This document shows positions 1 to 6,652 of a stretch of DNA of 39,789 nucleotides, piece after piece. The notes beneath the pieces were generated by a model. The model saw nothing but the letters and a program-made list of their open reading frames with translations. It had not been told where the DNA came from and did not search any database. Numbering within the stretch: the stretch's first letter is position 1; the number at the start of each line of letters is the position of its first letter. Both the position numbers and the translations under genes were made by a program. This DNA comes from Streptomyces panaciradicis (GTDB lineage Bacteria > Actinomycetota > Actinomycetes > Streptomycetales > Streptomycetaceae), in contig NZ_JAMGBF010000150.1 in the NCBI RefSeq assembly GCF_023516615.1, forward strand, positions 1 to 39,789. Reading direction: 5' to 3'.

Positions 1-357
1 CCCCTGTGGAAGCAGACCCACCCCCACCGCGACCCCGACGCGCATCTGCTCGACGGCCAGGTCATCGAGGCCGCCGGAGCCGACCTCACCGTCCTGCACA
101 CCCCCGGGCACGCGCCGGGCGCCGTCTGTCTGCACGACCCCGGGCTGGGAGTCGTCTTCACCGGCGACACGCTCTTCAAGGGCGGTCCCGGCGCCACGGG
201 CCGCTCCTGGTCCCACTTCCCGACGATCATCGACTCCATCCGCGACCGGCTGCTCACCCTGCCGCCCGAGACCAGGGTCCTCACCGGCCACGGCGACCCC
301 ACCACCATCGGCGCCGAGGCACCCCACCTCCAGGAGTGGATCGACCGCGGCCACTGA
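1..357 (+). CDS. Metallo-beta-lactamase-fold hydrolase, C-terminal part
   Basis: The gene enters the window from the left and the last 118 residues are visible. The segment HTPGHAPGAV followed by FTGDTLFKGG and TGHGDPTTIG matches the later metal-binding motifs of the MBL-fold (glyoxalase II-like) family: a His in HTPGH, an Asp in GDTLF and a His in GHG that together hold a di-metal centre. Family members hydrolyse thioesters or related substrates; the substrate cannot be told from this fragment. No signal peptide can be judged because the N-terminus is outside the window. It ends 116 bases before the next gene on the same strand. Family assignment is secure; precise function is not. Confidence 0.85.
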   Translation, partial: PLWKQTHPHRDPDAHLLDGQVIEAAGADLTVLHTPGHAPGAVCLHDPGLGVVFTGDTLFKGGPGATGRSWSHFPTIIDSIRDRLLTLPPETRVLTGHGDPTTIGAEAPHLQEWIDRGH

Positions 358-473
358 GCCCCCTGCGCCGACCGGGTGATCACCGGAACCGGCGGCAAAA
401 GGCGACAGAAGATGTCCGGCTTCCCCGGCACCCTCGAACCGTGACGACATCCGAGGGAAACGGGAGGCCGGAC

Positions 474-1388
474 ATGTCCGCAGCACTCGAGGGAAAGGTC
501 GCGCTGGTCGCCGGGGCGACCCGCGGAGCGGGACGCGGGATCGCGGTGGAGCTCGGCACCGCCGGTGCCACCGTCTACGTCACCGGACGCAGCACCCGCG
601 CACGGCGCTCCGAGTACGACCGCCCCGAGACCGTCGAGGACACCGCCGACCTGGTCACCGCGGCCGGCGGCCACGGCATCGCCGTACCCACCGACCACCT
701 CGACCCCGTCCAGGTCCGCGCCCTCGTCGACCGGATCGCCGGAGAGCAGGGCCGCCTCGACGTCCTCGTCAACGACATCTGGGGCGGCGAGACCCTCTTC
801 GAGTGGGATCGCCCGGTCTGGGAGCACGACCTCGACAAGGGCCTGAGGCTGCTGCGGCTCGCGGTCGAGACCCACGCGATCACCAGCCACCACGCCCTGC
901 CCCTGCTGCTGCGCCGGCCCGGCGGGCTGGTCGTGGAGGTCACCGACGGCACCGCCGAGTACAACCGCGACACCTACCGGGTGTCCTTCTTCTACGACCT
1001 CGCCAAGGCGTCCGTCCTGCGCATGGCCTTCGCCCTCGGCCACGAACTCGGCCCGCGCGGCGCCACCGCCCTCGCGCTGACGCCCGGCTGGATGCGGTCG
1101 GAGATCATGCTCGACCACTTCGGCGTCCGTGAGGACAACTGGCGCGACGCCCTCACCGACGTCCCCCACTTCGCGATCTCGGAGACCCCCCGCTACGTGG
1201 GCCGCGCCGTCGCCGCCCTCGCCGCCGACCCGGACGTCTCGCGCTGGAACGGCGCGTCCCTCTCCAGCGGCGGCCTCGCGCAGGTCTACGGATTCACCGA
1301 CCTCGACGGCAGCCGGCCGGACGCCTGGCGCTATCTCGTCGACGTCCAGGACGCGGGCAAGCCGGCGGACACCACCGGCTACCGCTGA
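474..1388 (+). CDS. SDR family oxidoreductase (DHRS1-like)
   Basis: A 304-residue short-chain dehydrogenase/reductase. The N-terminal Rossmann motif is AGATRGAGRGIA (about residues 13-24), a variant of TGxxxGxG for NAD(P) binding. The catalytic Tyr-x-x-x-Lys is seen as YDLAKAS in the middle, and the VLVNDIWGG strand replaces the usual NNAG motif. This last feature and the extended C-terminus resemble the DHRS1-like branch rather than classical 250-residue SDRs. The ATG is preceded by GGGAGG seven bases upstream, which fixes the start. It is convergent with, and two bases from, the next gene. The substrate is unknown. Confidence 0.88.
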   Translation: MSAALEGKVALVAGATRGAGRGIAVELGTAGATVYVTGRSTRARRSEYDRPETVEDTADLVTAAGGHGIAVPTDHLDPVQVRALVDRIAGEQGRLDVLVNDIWGGETLFEWDRPVWEHDLDKGLRLLRLAVETHAITSHHALPLLLRRPGGLVVEVTDGTAEYNRDTYRVSFFYDLAKASVLRMAFALGHELGPRGATALALTPGWMRSEIMLDHFGVREDNWRDALTDVPHFAISETPRYVGRAVAALAADPDVSRWNGASLSSGGLAQVYGFTDLDGSRPDAWRYLVDVQDAGKPADTTGYR

Positions 1389-1390
1389 GA

Positions 1391-1927
1391 TCAGGGGTGC
1401 GGTGCCGGCGGCAGCGGCCAGCGCGCGGAGTGACCGGGTGGCAGCGCCAGGTCCCGCCGCACCGCCGCGTAGTACGCCTGCCGCCCGGCCCGCTGCCGTT
1501 CCAGCAGGGCCTGCCAGGCCGCCGGATCGCGGGTCTCCGCGCGCAGGAACCGCTCCATCTCCATCACACAGGTGACCCAGTCGCGCGCCCTCTCCACCAC
1601 CTCCGGGCTGCCGAGCAGGAGCAGCGCCTCCCCGGCCGCGTCCCGGGCCGTCGCGGCCTCGGCGATCAGCGGAGCCGCCTCCTCGGGAGGCAGGGGGTGG
1701 GGGTGCGGATCGTTGCCGAGATGGGACGCCACCCGGTAGGCCAGCGTGACGGCCTTCTTCAGCACCCGCGCGTAGTCGGCGTACACCGCAAGCCGCCGCT
1801 CCTCCCAACGGGCCTCCCGCTCCCGCCGGAACCGGGCCTGATCGCCGCGCACCACGGCCAGGTAGGAGCCGAGCGCGCCGATCACCACACCGATCAGCGC
1901 GGGGAGTTGCTGCAGGAACACGGACAT
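1391..1927 (-). CDS. Hypothetical protein with N-terminal membrane segment
   Basis: A 178-residue protein I do not recognise as a named family. Residues about 5-25 (LPALIGVVIGALGSYLAVV) form one hydrophobic helix. It is followed directly by an Arg/Glu-rich stretch (ARFRREREARWEERRLAVY) likely to be a charged helix or coiled coil, then a mostly helical body with an acidic and proline-containing middle. This suggests a single-pass protein with its body in the cytoplasm. The ATG lies six bases after a TAGCGT hexamer (read on the minus strand, 1934-1939) with no ribosome-binding site, which suggests a leaderless transcript. It is divergent from the SDR gene at 1977. Confidence 0.75.
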   Translation of the reverse strand: MSVFLQQLPALIGVVIGALGSYLAVVRGDQARFRREREARWEERRLAVYADYARVLKKAVTLAYRVASHLGNDPHPHPLPPEEAAPLIAEAATARDAAGEALLLLGSPEVVERARDWVTCVMEMERFLRAETRDPAAWQALLERQRAGRQAYYAAVRRDLALPPGHSARWPLPPAPHP

Positions 1928-1933
1928 GCGCGC

Positions 1934-1970
1934 ACGCTATCTGCCCTGGAGATCGTTCCGGGAGTAGGTT
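1934..1970. promoter_or_regulatory. Divergent pair of leaderless-type -10 elements
   Basis: The 49-base gap between two divergent ATG codons holds TAGGTT at 1965-1970, six bases before the plus-strand ATG at 1977, and TAGCGT on the minus strand (1934-1939), six bases before the minus-strand ATG at 1927. Both fit the TAnnnT -10 consensus at the distance expected when transcription starts at the A of the ATG. No convincing -35 element was found for either. Confidence 0.55.
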
Positions 1971-1976
1971 CGGCCC

Positions 1977-2774
1977 ATGGCTGACTCAAAGCGCTTCGCC
2001 GGACACGGAGTTCTGGTCACCGGCGCCGCCCGTGGCATCGGCGCCGCGATCGCCCGGCGGCTGGCCGAGGAGGGCGCGCGCGTCCTGCTGACCGACACGG
2101 ACGGCTCCGAGGCCGCGAGGACCGCGACGGCGCTGGGCGAACAGGGCCTGCACACCGACGCGTTGGCGTGCGACGTCGGCGACCGGGTGGCGGTGGAGGC
2201 GGCCGTGGCCCACGCCGTCGATGCCTTCGGCACGCTGGACGTCCTGGTGAACTGCGCGGCGCACTGCACCCCGGACACCCCGCTGTTCGAGGACGGCACC
2301 GACGAAGGGTGGGCGCGCGACCTCGACATCACCCTCACCGGCGCCTACCGGTGCTGCCGGGCCGCGCTGCCGCACCTGGCCGCCTCCGGCCGCGGCGCGG
2401 TCGTCACCGTCGGCTCCGTGAACGCCGTGCAGGACTTCGGCAACCACGCCTACAGCGCGGCCAAGGCGGGCCTGATCTCCCTCACCCGCACCATGGCCGC
2501 GCACGTCGCGGCCCGGGGCGTGCGTGTCAACCTCGTGATGCCGGGCACCGTGCGCACCTCCGCCTGGGAGGGCCGGGACGAGGAACTGGACGCGATGCGT
2601 ACGCTGTACCCGCTCGGCCGGGTCGGTGAGCCGGAGGACATCGCCGCCGCCGTCGCCTTCCTCGCCTCGCGCGACGCGTCCTGGATCACCGGGACCGCGC
2701 TCACGGTCGACGGTGGTCTCACCGCCGTCAACACGGGGTTCCTGCGGGCGACCGGGCAGCATCGCGATGTCTGA
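1977..2774 (+). CDS. SDR family oxidoreductase (classical)
   Basis: A 265-residue classical short-chain dehydrogenase. It shows the cofactor motif TGAARGIGAAIA near residue 16, the D-V pair after strand beta-3 (ACDVGD), the VNCAAH variant of the NNAG motif, catalytic Ser in VGSVNAV and the YSAAK Tyr/Lys motif. The C-terminal pattern PEDIAAAVAFLASRDASWITG followed by LTVDGG is typical of FabG-like enzymes. It should reduce or oxidise a small alcohol or ketone with NAD(P); the substrate cannot be inferred. Placement of the ATG is supported by a TAGGTT -10 element six bases upstream, so the mRNA is probably leaderless. It is independent of the gene upstream on the other strand. Confidence 0.9.
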   Translation: MADSKRFAGHGVLVTGAARGIGAAIARRLAEEGARVLLTDTDGSEAARTATALGEQGLHTDALACDVGDRVAVEAAVAHAVDAFGTLDVLVNCAAHCTPDTPLFEDGTDEGWARDLDITLTGAYRCCRAALPHLAASGRGAVVTVGSVNAVQDFGNHAYSAAKAGLISLTRTMAAHVAARGVRVNLVMPGTVRTSAWEGRDEELDAMRTLYPLGRVGEPEDIAAAVAFLASRDASWITGTALTVDGGLTAVNTGFLRATGQHRDV

Positions 2775-2840
2775 GAACTCACCCTGTGAGCTGGGGCACT
2801 GCGAATGTCACCGTTTCGTCGCATCGTGGACGATCCCTGC

Positions 2841-2870
2841 AACCGATCGCTGGGCACGCCGGTCTAGCTT
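2841..2870 (+). promoter_or_regulatory. Candidate ECF (sigma-E-like) promoter
   Basis: Upstream of the L,D-transpeptidase gene the sequence has GCAACC at 2839-2844 and GGTCTA at 2861-2866, 16 bases apart. This resembles the AAC / GTC(T/A) pattern of envelope-stress ECF sigma factors in Streptomyces. TAGCTT (2865-2870) overlaps it and could alternatively be a housekeeping -10. Assignment rests on pattern only. Confidence 0.35.
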
Positions 2871-2920
2871 GCAGACACCACGAATCAGAAGACCACACCA
2901 CACGAGAGGCAAGGCCGGCC

Positions 2921-3619
2921 ATGGGGGACATACGCAGACGGGGAGCCGTCGTACTCGGGATCACCGGACTGGTGGCACCGCTCACACTCGTTCTGGGCAG
3001 CGGTTCGGCCCAGGCGTCGACGAGCTGCACCACCTCGACCGGCCCGTACCAGAAGCAGGTGGAGAAGTTCCTCGGCCTGCCGGTCGACGGCAAGCAGTCC
3101 ACCAGTGACTGCAAGGCCATCAAGGCCTTCCAGACCAAGCACGGCATCACGCCGAACATCGGCTACGCCGGGTCCGTCACCTGGGGCGTGATGGATCTCA
3201 TGAACAAGCAGAAGGCCGTCGGGAACAACCCCAACAAGGACGGCAAGTGCCCGACGAACAAGGGCCGCATCGCCTGCGTGAACCTCACCCTCCAGCTCAG
3301 CTGGATCCAGGACGGCAGCAGGCTCGTCTACGGCCCCGTCCCGGTCCGTACCGGCCGTGACGGCTACGAGACCCGCACCGGGCTGAAGAAGATCTACTGG
3401 CGTGACATCGACCACGTGTCGAACATCTACAACGTGCCGATGCCCTACAGCCAGTTCTTCGACGGCGGCCAGGCCTTCCACTCGGTGAACCTCAGCATGT
3501 GGAACCCGCCGGGCTCGCACGGCTGCGTCAACATGACCCCGACGACCGCCAAGAAGTACTGGTCGCTGCTGAAGACGGGCGACGACGTCTTCGTCTACGG
3601 CCGCAAGCCGGGCACCTGA
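2921..3619 (+). CDS. Secreted L,D-transpeptidase with peptidoglycan-binding domain
   Basis: A 232-residue exported protein. Residues 1-32 form a Sec-type signal peptide (basic MGDIRRRG, hydrophobic core, cleavage near AQA-ST). A peptidoglycan-binding-like domain follows (about 40-100, with AIKAFQTKHGI and VDGKQSTSDCKA). The C-terminal YkuD domain ends in the active-site signature SHGCVNM, with an upstream FHSVNLS His; the Cys is the nucleophile. Such enzymes make 3-3 peptidoglycan cross-links or attach proteins to the wall. The ATG was chosen because it starts the signal peptide and follows GAGAGG at 2904-2909. Extra Cys pairs in the linker may form disulfides. It is monocistronic, and a possible sigma-E-like promoter fits its cell-wall role. 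Confidence 0.9.
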   Translation: MGDIRRRGAVVLGITGLVAPLTLVLGSGSAQASTSCTTSTGPYQKQVEKFLGLPVDGKQSTSDCKAIKAFQTKHGITPNIGYAGSVTWGVMDLMNKQKAVGNNPNKDGKCPTNKGRIACVNLTLQLSWIQDGSRLVYGPVPVRTGRDGYETRTGLKKIYWRDIDHVSNIYNVPMPYSQFFDGGQAFHSVNLSMWNPPGSHGCVNMTPTTAKKYWSLLKTGDDVFVYGRKPGT

Positions 3620-3644
3620 GCGGGCACCCGGCCCCGGCGTCCCG

Positions 3645-4844
3645 CTACTGCGGCGCGTCGCCGAAGTCCGGGATCTCCAGCCGTACGCCTCCCTGCCGCG
3701 CGGACTCGTGCGCGACGATGCCCGGCAGGGTGTAGCGGGCCGCCACCCACGCGTTCACCGACGGCAGCGACCGGGTGTTGACGGCCGTGACGAAGTCGTC
3801 GACGAGGAAGTGGTGGCTGCCCTCGTGACCGTTGTGCAGATGGTCGAAGACCCTCGGCAGCCGCGCCCGGTCGTGCACGGGCGCCGAACCGGACGTGAAG
3901 GCGGCCCGCAGCTCCGGCGCGATGTGCCGCAGCGAGGGGTCGTCGGGTGACAGGGTGGGCTTGGGCTCCAGCAGCTCGCTGATGTCCTTCACGCCCTTCT
4001 TGTCCTGCCACAGCGCCACCGTGGCGAGCTGCTCCATGCTCGCCTCCGTGCCGAAGAACCGGAAACGCGACTCCCGGATGTGGGAGGGGTAGCCCACCCG
4101 CCGGAACTCGTTCGTACGGAACGAACCCCCGCCCGCCACCTCGAACAGCGCGGTCGCGTTGGAGAAGTCGTTGCCGAACTGGCTGACGTCCTTGTCGAAG
4201 ACGCCGTCGCCGCGCTCGTCGACGACACCGATCGCCGACACGCTCACCGCGTGCGTCTGCCAGGCGCCGAGCACCCCGCCCACGGAGTGCGTCGGGTACA
4301 GCAGCGGGGGATAGCTGGCGGTCTGCTTCCAGTTCTCGCCGCCGCTGTACCGGTAGGCGTCGTAGAAGCCGAGATCCATGTCGTGGACGTAGTCGCCCTC
4401 GGCGTAGAAGAGCCGCCCGAAGGCGCCCTCGGCGATCTGGTTGCGGGCGTGCACGGTCGCCGGGTTGTACTGGCTGGTCTCGCCCATCATGTACGTCAGC
4501 CCGGTCGCCCGGACCGCGTCGACGATGGCGGCGATCTCCTCGGTGGTGATCGCCATGGGGACCGCGGAGTACACGTGCTTGCCCGCGTTCAGGCCCTGCA
4601 GGACCAGCGGTCCGTGGGTCCAGCGCTGGGTGAAGAGGGCGACCGCGTCGACGGCCTCCGACTCCAGCATCGCCTGGTACGAGGGGAAGGTGCCCGCCAG
4701 CCCCTGCGCGGCGGCGAGTCGTTCGGCCCGGTCGGGCAGGAGGTCGGTGACGTAGACGTCGCTGACGCCGGGGTGGGCCTGGAACAGCGTGGCGAACTGG
4801 CCGGAGAACTGGCCGGCGCCGACGATGCCGAGCGAGAACGTCAT
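3645..4844 (-). CDS. Gfo/Idh/MocA family oxidoreductase
   Basis: A 399-residue NAD(P)-dependent oxidoreductase of the glucose-fructose oxidoreductase / inositol dehydrogenase type. The N-terminus MTFSLGIVGAGQFSGQF carries the GxGxxG Rossmann motif. VYSAVPMAIT occupies the position of the family's EKP motif, but with Glu-Lys replaced (SAVP), so a key catalytic Lys seems absent or moved. The C-terminal half (YNPATVHARNQIAEGAFG onward) is the usual alpha/beta substrate domain. I chose the ATG at 4844: an AAGGG lies ten bases upstream, and the possible ATG at 4892 falls inside a palindromic operator-like site. It is divergent from the ROK regulator, which probably controls it. The substrate is likely a sugar or cyclitol derivative. 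Confidence 0.85.
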   Translation of the reverse strand: MTFSLGIVGAGQFSGQFATLFQAHPGVSDVYVTDLLPDRAERLAAAQGLAGTFPSYQAMLESEAVDAVALFTQRWTHGPLVLQGLNAGKHVYSAVPMAITTEEIAAIVDAVRATGLTYMMGETSQYNPATVHARNQIAEGAFGRLFYAEGDYVHDMDLGFYDAYRYSGGENWKQTASYPPLLYPTHSVGGVLGAWQTHAVSVSAIGVVDERGDGVFDKDVSQFGNDFSNATALFEVAGGGSFRTNEFRRVGYPSHIRESRFRFFGTEASMEQLATVALWQDKKGVKDISELLEPKPTLSPDDPSLRHIAPELRAAFTSGSAPVHDRARLPRVFDHLHNGHEGSHHFLVDDFVTAVNTRSLPSVNAWVAARYTLPGIVAHESARQGGVRLEIPDFGDAPQ

Positions 4845-4882
4845 GGAGGACATGCCCTTCACTGGTCGAAGCGGTCCACTTA

Positions 4883-4982
4883 CTTTCGTCATGGAATAAT
4901 CAAGGCGTCAAGAGCTGCGCGTTCTTCACTTTCGGGCTTCCCCGAGCGCTACGATCCCGTGACATTGATTCCATGGCGAAAG
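4883..4982. promoter_or_regulatory. Mirrored 15-bp operator pair between oxidoreductase and ROK gene
   Basis: CTTTCGTCATGGAAT at 4883-4897 is matched by ATTCCATGGCGAAAG at 4968-4982, the reverse complement with a single T/C difference. The copies face opposite ways, one on the side of each divergent gene and about 70 bases apart. This is the arrangement expected for two binding sites of a regulator controlling both promoters. Confidence 0.55.
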
Positions 4983-5007
4983 AAATGGATGGGGGAGTAT
5001 GACCTCC

Positions 5008-6171
5008 ATGACCACAGTTGCCGCGAGTTGGCTTCCGCTGAGTCCAGGAGAGCGCTCGGTGGCGATCGAGGTGCTCGTCAACGGCCCGCTGTCGCGCACC
5101 GAGCTCGCCCGTCGCCTGGGCCTGTCCGCGGGCAGCCTCACCCGGCTGACCAAGCCCCTGATCGAGTCCGGGCTGCTGGTCGAGGTCGCCGAGGCGGGCG
5201 CGCCGCCGGAGGTGCGCCAGGGGCGCCCCTCGCAGCCGCTCGACGTCGTCGCGGAGTCCCGCTCCTTCATCGGCTTCAAGATCACCGAGGACATGGTCTA
5301 CGGCGTCGTCACCACCCTGCGCAGCGACATCGTCGCGCGCCACGACCGCCCGCTGACCACGCACGAACCCGGCGAAGTCGCCGATCTCCTCGCCGAGATG
5401 ACCGACGAGCTCGCCGCCGCCCATCCGGGCCCGGCCGGCATCGGCATCGGCGTGGGCGGCCTGGTGGAGGGCCGTTCCGTGGTGGCGGAGTCGCTCTTCC
5501 TGCGCTGGAACGACGTCCCGCTCGCCGATCTCGTGGAGGAGCGGACGGGGCTGCCGGTCGTCGTCGAGAACGACGTCGCCGCGCTGGTGGAGGCCGAGAC
5601 CTGGTTCGGCGCCGGCCGCGGCCTCGACCGCTTCGTCGTCCTGACCATCGGCGCCGGCATCGGCTACGGGCTCGTCCTGGGCGGGCGCCGGGTGCCGAAC
5701 GCCGAGGAGGACCGCGGCTTCGGGCGCCACTGGATCATCGACCCCCACGGCCCGCTCACCCCCACCGGCGAGCGCGGCAGCGCCGTCTCCCTGCTGGCCA
5801 TCCCCAACATCCGGTACCAGGTCGCCGCCGCCACCGGGCGCGATCTGGCCTACGAGGAGATCCTGCACCGGGCCGCCGCCGGTGAGCCCATGCCGGCCCG
5901 GGTCGTCGACGAGGCGGCCCGCGCCCTCGGCGTCCTGCTCGCCCAGATCTCCAACTTCGTGATGCCCCAGAAGATCCTGCTCGCCGGGGAGGGGGTGGGG
6001 CTGATGGATGTGGCGGGGGACACGGTACGGCGGACGATCGACGCCCGGCGCCACCCGCGTGCGGCCCCGGTCGACCTGGAGACGAAGGTGTCCGATTTTC
6101 ACGACTGGGCCCGTGGCGCCGCGGTTCTGGCGATCCAGGTGCTGGTCCTCGGGGCAGCGGAGATCATCTGA
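5008..6171 (+). CDS. ROK family transcriptional regulator
   Basis: A 387-residue ROK repressor. The N-terminal winged helix-turn-helix covers about residues 20-75 (LSRTELARRLGLSAGSLTRL). It is followed by a ROK sugar-kinase-like domain with GIGIGVGGLV, a VENDVAALVEAE segment and TIGAGIGYGLVLGG. The usual CxCGxxGCxE zinc motif of ROK proteins is missing: the equivalent stretch reads DPHGPLTPTGERGSAVS and has no cysteine. I prefer the ATG at 5008, ten bases after GGGGGAG; an in-frame ATG at 4999 lies directly against that site. It is divergent from the Gfo/Idh/MocA gene with mirrored 15-bp sites between. The inducer is unknown and may be the oxidoreductase's substrate. Confidence 0.88.
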   Translation: MTTVAASWLPLSPGERSVAIEVLVNGPLSRTELARRLGLSAGSLTRLTKPLIESGLLVEVAEAGAPPEVRQGRPSQPLDVVAESRSFIGFKITEDMVYGVVTTLRSDIVARHDRPLTTHEPGEVADLLAEMTDELAAAHPGPAGIGIGVGGLVEGRSVVAESLFLRWNDVPLADLVEERTGLPVVVENDVAALVEAETWFGAGRGLDRFVVLTIGAGIGYGLVLGGRRVPNAEEDRGFGRHWIIDPHGPLTPTGERGSAVSLLAIPNIRYQVAAATGRDLAYEEILHRAAAGEPMPARVVDEAARALGVLLAQISNFVMPQKILLAGEGVGLMDVAGDTVRRTIDARRHPRAAPVDLETKVSDFHDWARGAAVLAIQVLVLGAAEII

Positions 6172-6270
6172 ACTCCCCCGTGGGGCCGGGCAGATGGACG
6201 TGATCAGCGACACGGTCCGATATGCCCGTTTCCTTCGTTATTACTCACAACGCCTTCACCCCTGGGGCTC

Positions 6271-6276
6271 TATGCT
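6271..6276 (+). promoter_or_regulatory. Leaderless -10 element for small ORF
   Basis: TATGCT lies seven bases before the ATG at 6284, with no clear ribosome-binding site at the right distance. This fits a housekeeping -10 of a leaderless transcript; no good -35 was seen. Confidence 0.45.
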
Positions 6277-6283
6277 TCACAGC

Positions 6284-6457
6284 ATGTCCACCACTGTTGA
6301 ACCGGCTTCCGAACGCTCGGCGGCCGAGGTCAACGAGGAGATCCGGGCCCTGTGGCTCCGGTCCGGCGGGACACTGACGGGCGAGCAGCGCGAGGAGTAC
6401 CAGCGCCTCGTGCTGGAGTGGGCCGCCGCGGCCACGCAGCCCGTGCCGGCGGCCTGA
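6284..6457 (+). CDS. Small conserved-looking hypothetical protein
   Basis: A 57-residue acidic protein (MSTTVEPASERSAAEVNEE...). It has a predicted helix around ALWLRSGGTLTGEQREEYQ and no signal peptide or membrane segment. Third-position G/C is high and the ATG sits directly after a -10-like TATGCT, so it looks like a real gene with a leaderless mRNA. An in-frame ATG at 6272 would add four residues but overlaps that hexamer. I do not recognise a family and assign no function. It is followed by strong bidirectional terminator-like hairpins. Confidence 0.65.
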   Translation: MSTTVEPASERSAAEVNEEIRALWLRSGGTLTGEQREEYQRLVLEWAAAATQPVPAA

Positions 6458-6495
6458 GCCGCACCTGACCGCAGTCCGCCGGGAATCCCGGCGCC

Positions 6496-6515
6496 GGACC
6501 GGGGCACCCCGGTCC
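6496..6515. terminator. Hairpin, probable bidirectional terminator
   Basis: GGACCGGGG at 6496-6504 and CCCCGGTCC at 6507-6515 form a perfect 9-bp stem between two convergent genes. There is no T-tract, as is common in Streptomyces. Confidence 0.5.
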
Positions 6516-6563
6516 GATGGGCCCTCTCCTCGCACTGGCCTCGGCCGCCCTCCACGGCATACC

Positions 6564-6588
6564 ACCGGCGGGATACTGTCCCGCCGGT
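6564..6588. terminator. Hairpin, probable bidirectional terminator
   Basis: ACCGGCGGGA (6564-6573) and TCCCGCCGGT (6579-6588) form a perfect 10-bp stem with a 5-base loop, downstream of the protease gene on the minus strand and of the small ORF on the plus strand. Confidence 0.6.
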
Positions 6589-6652
6589 TTCGGCATGCCG
6601 CCGTCACCGCGCCCTCGGCGACCGCCCGGACGCCTTCGCCGGAAGCGGCCGC

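Noticed and set aside
4845..4892. Upstream ATG (4892) as start of the Gfo/Idh/MocA gene
   Set aside because: No ribosome-binding site; it lies in an operator-like inverted repeat, and the Rossmann motif begins naturally after the ATG at 4844.
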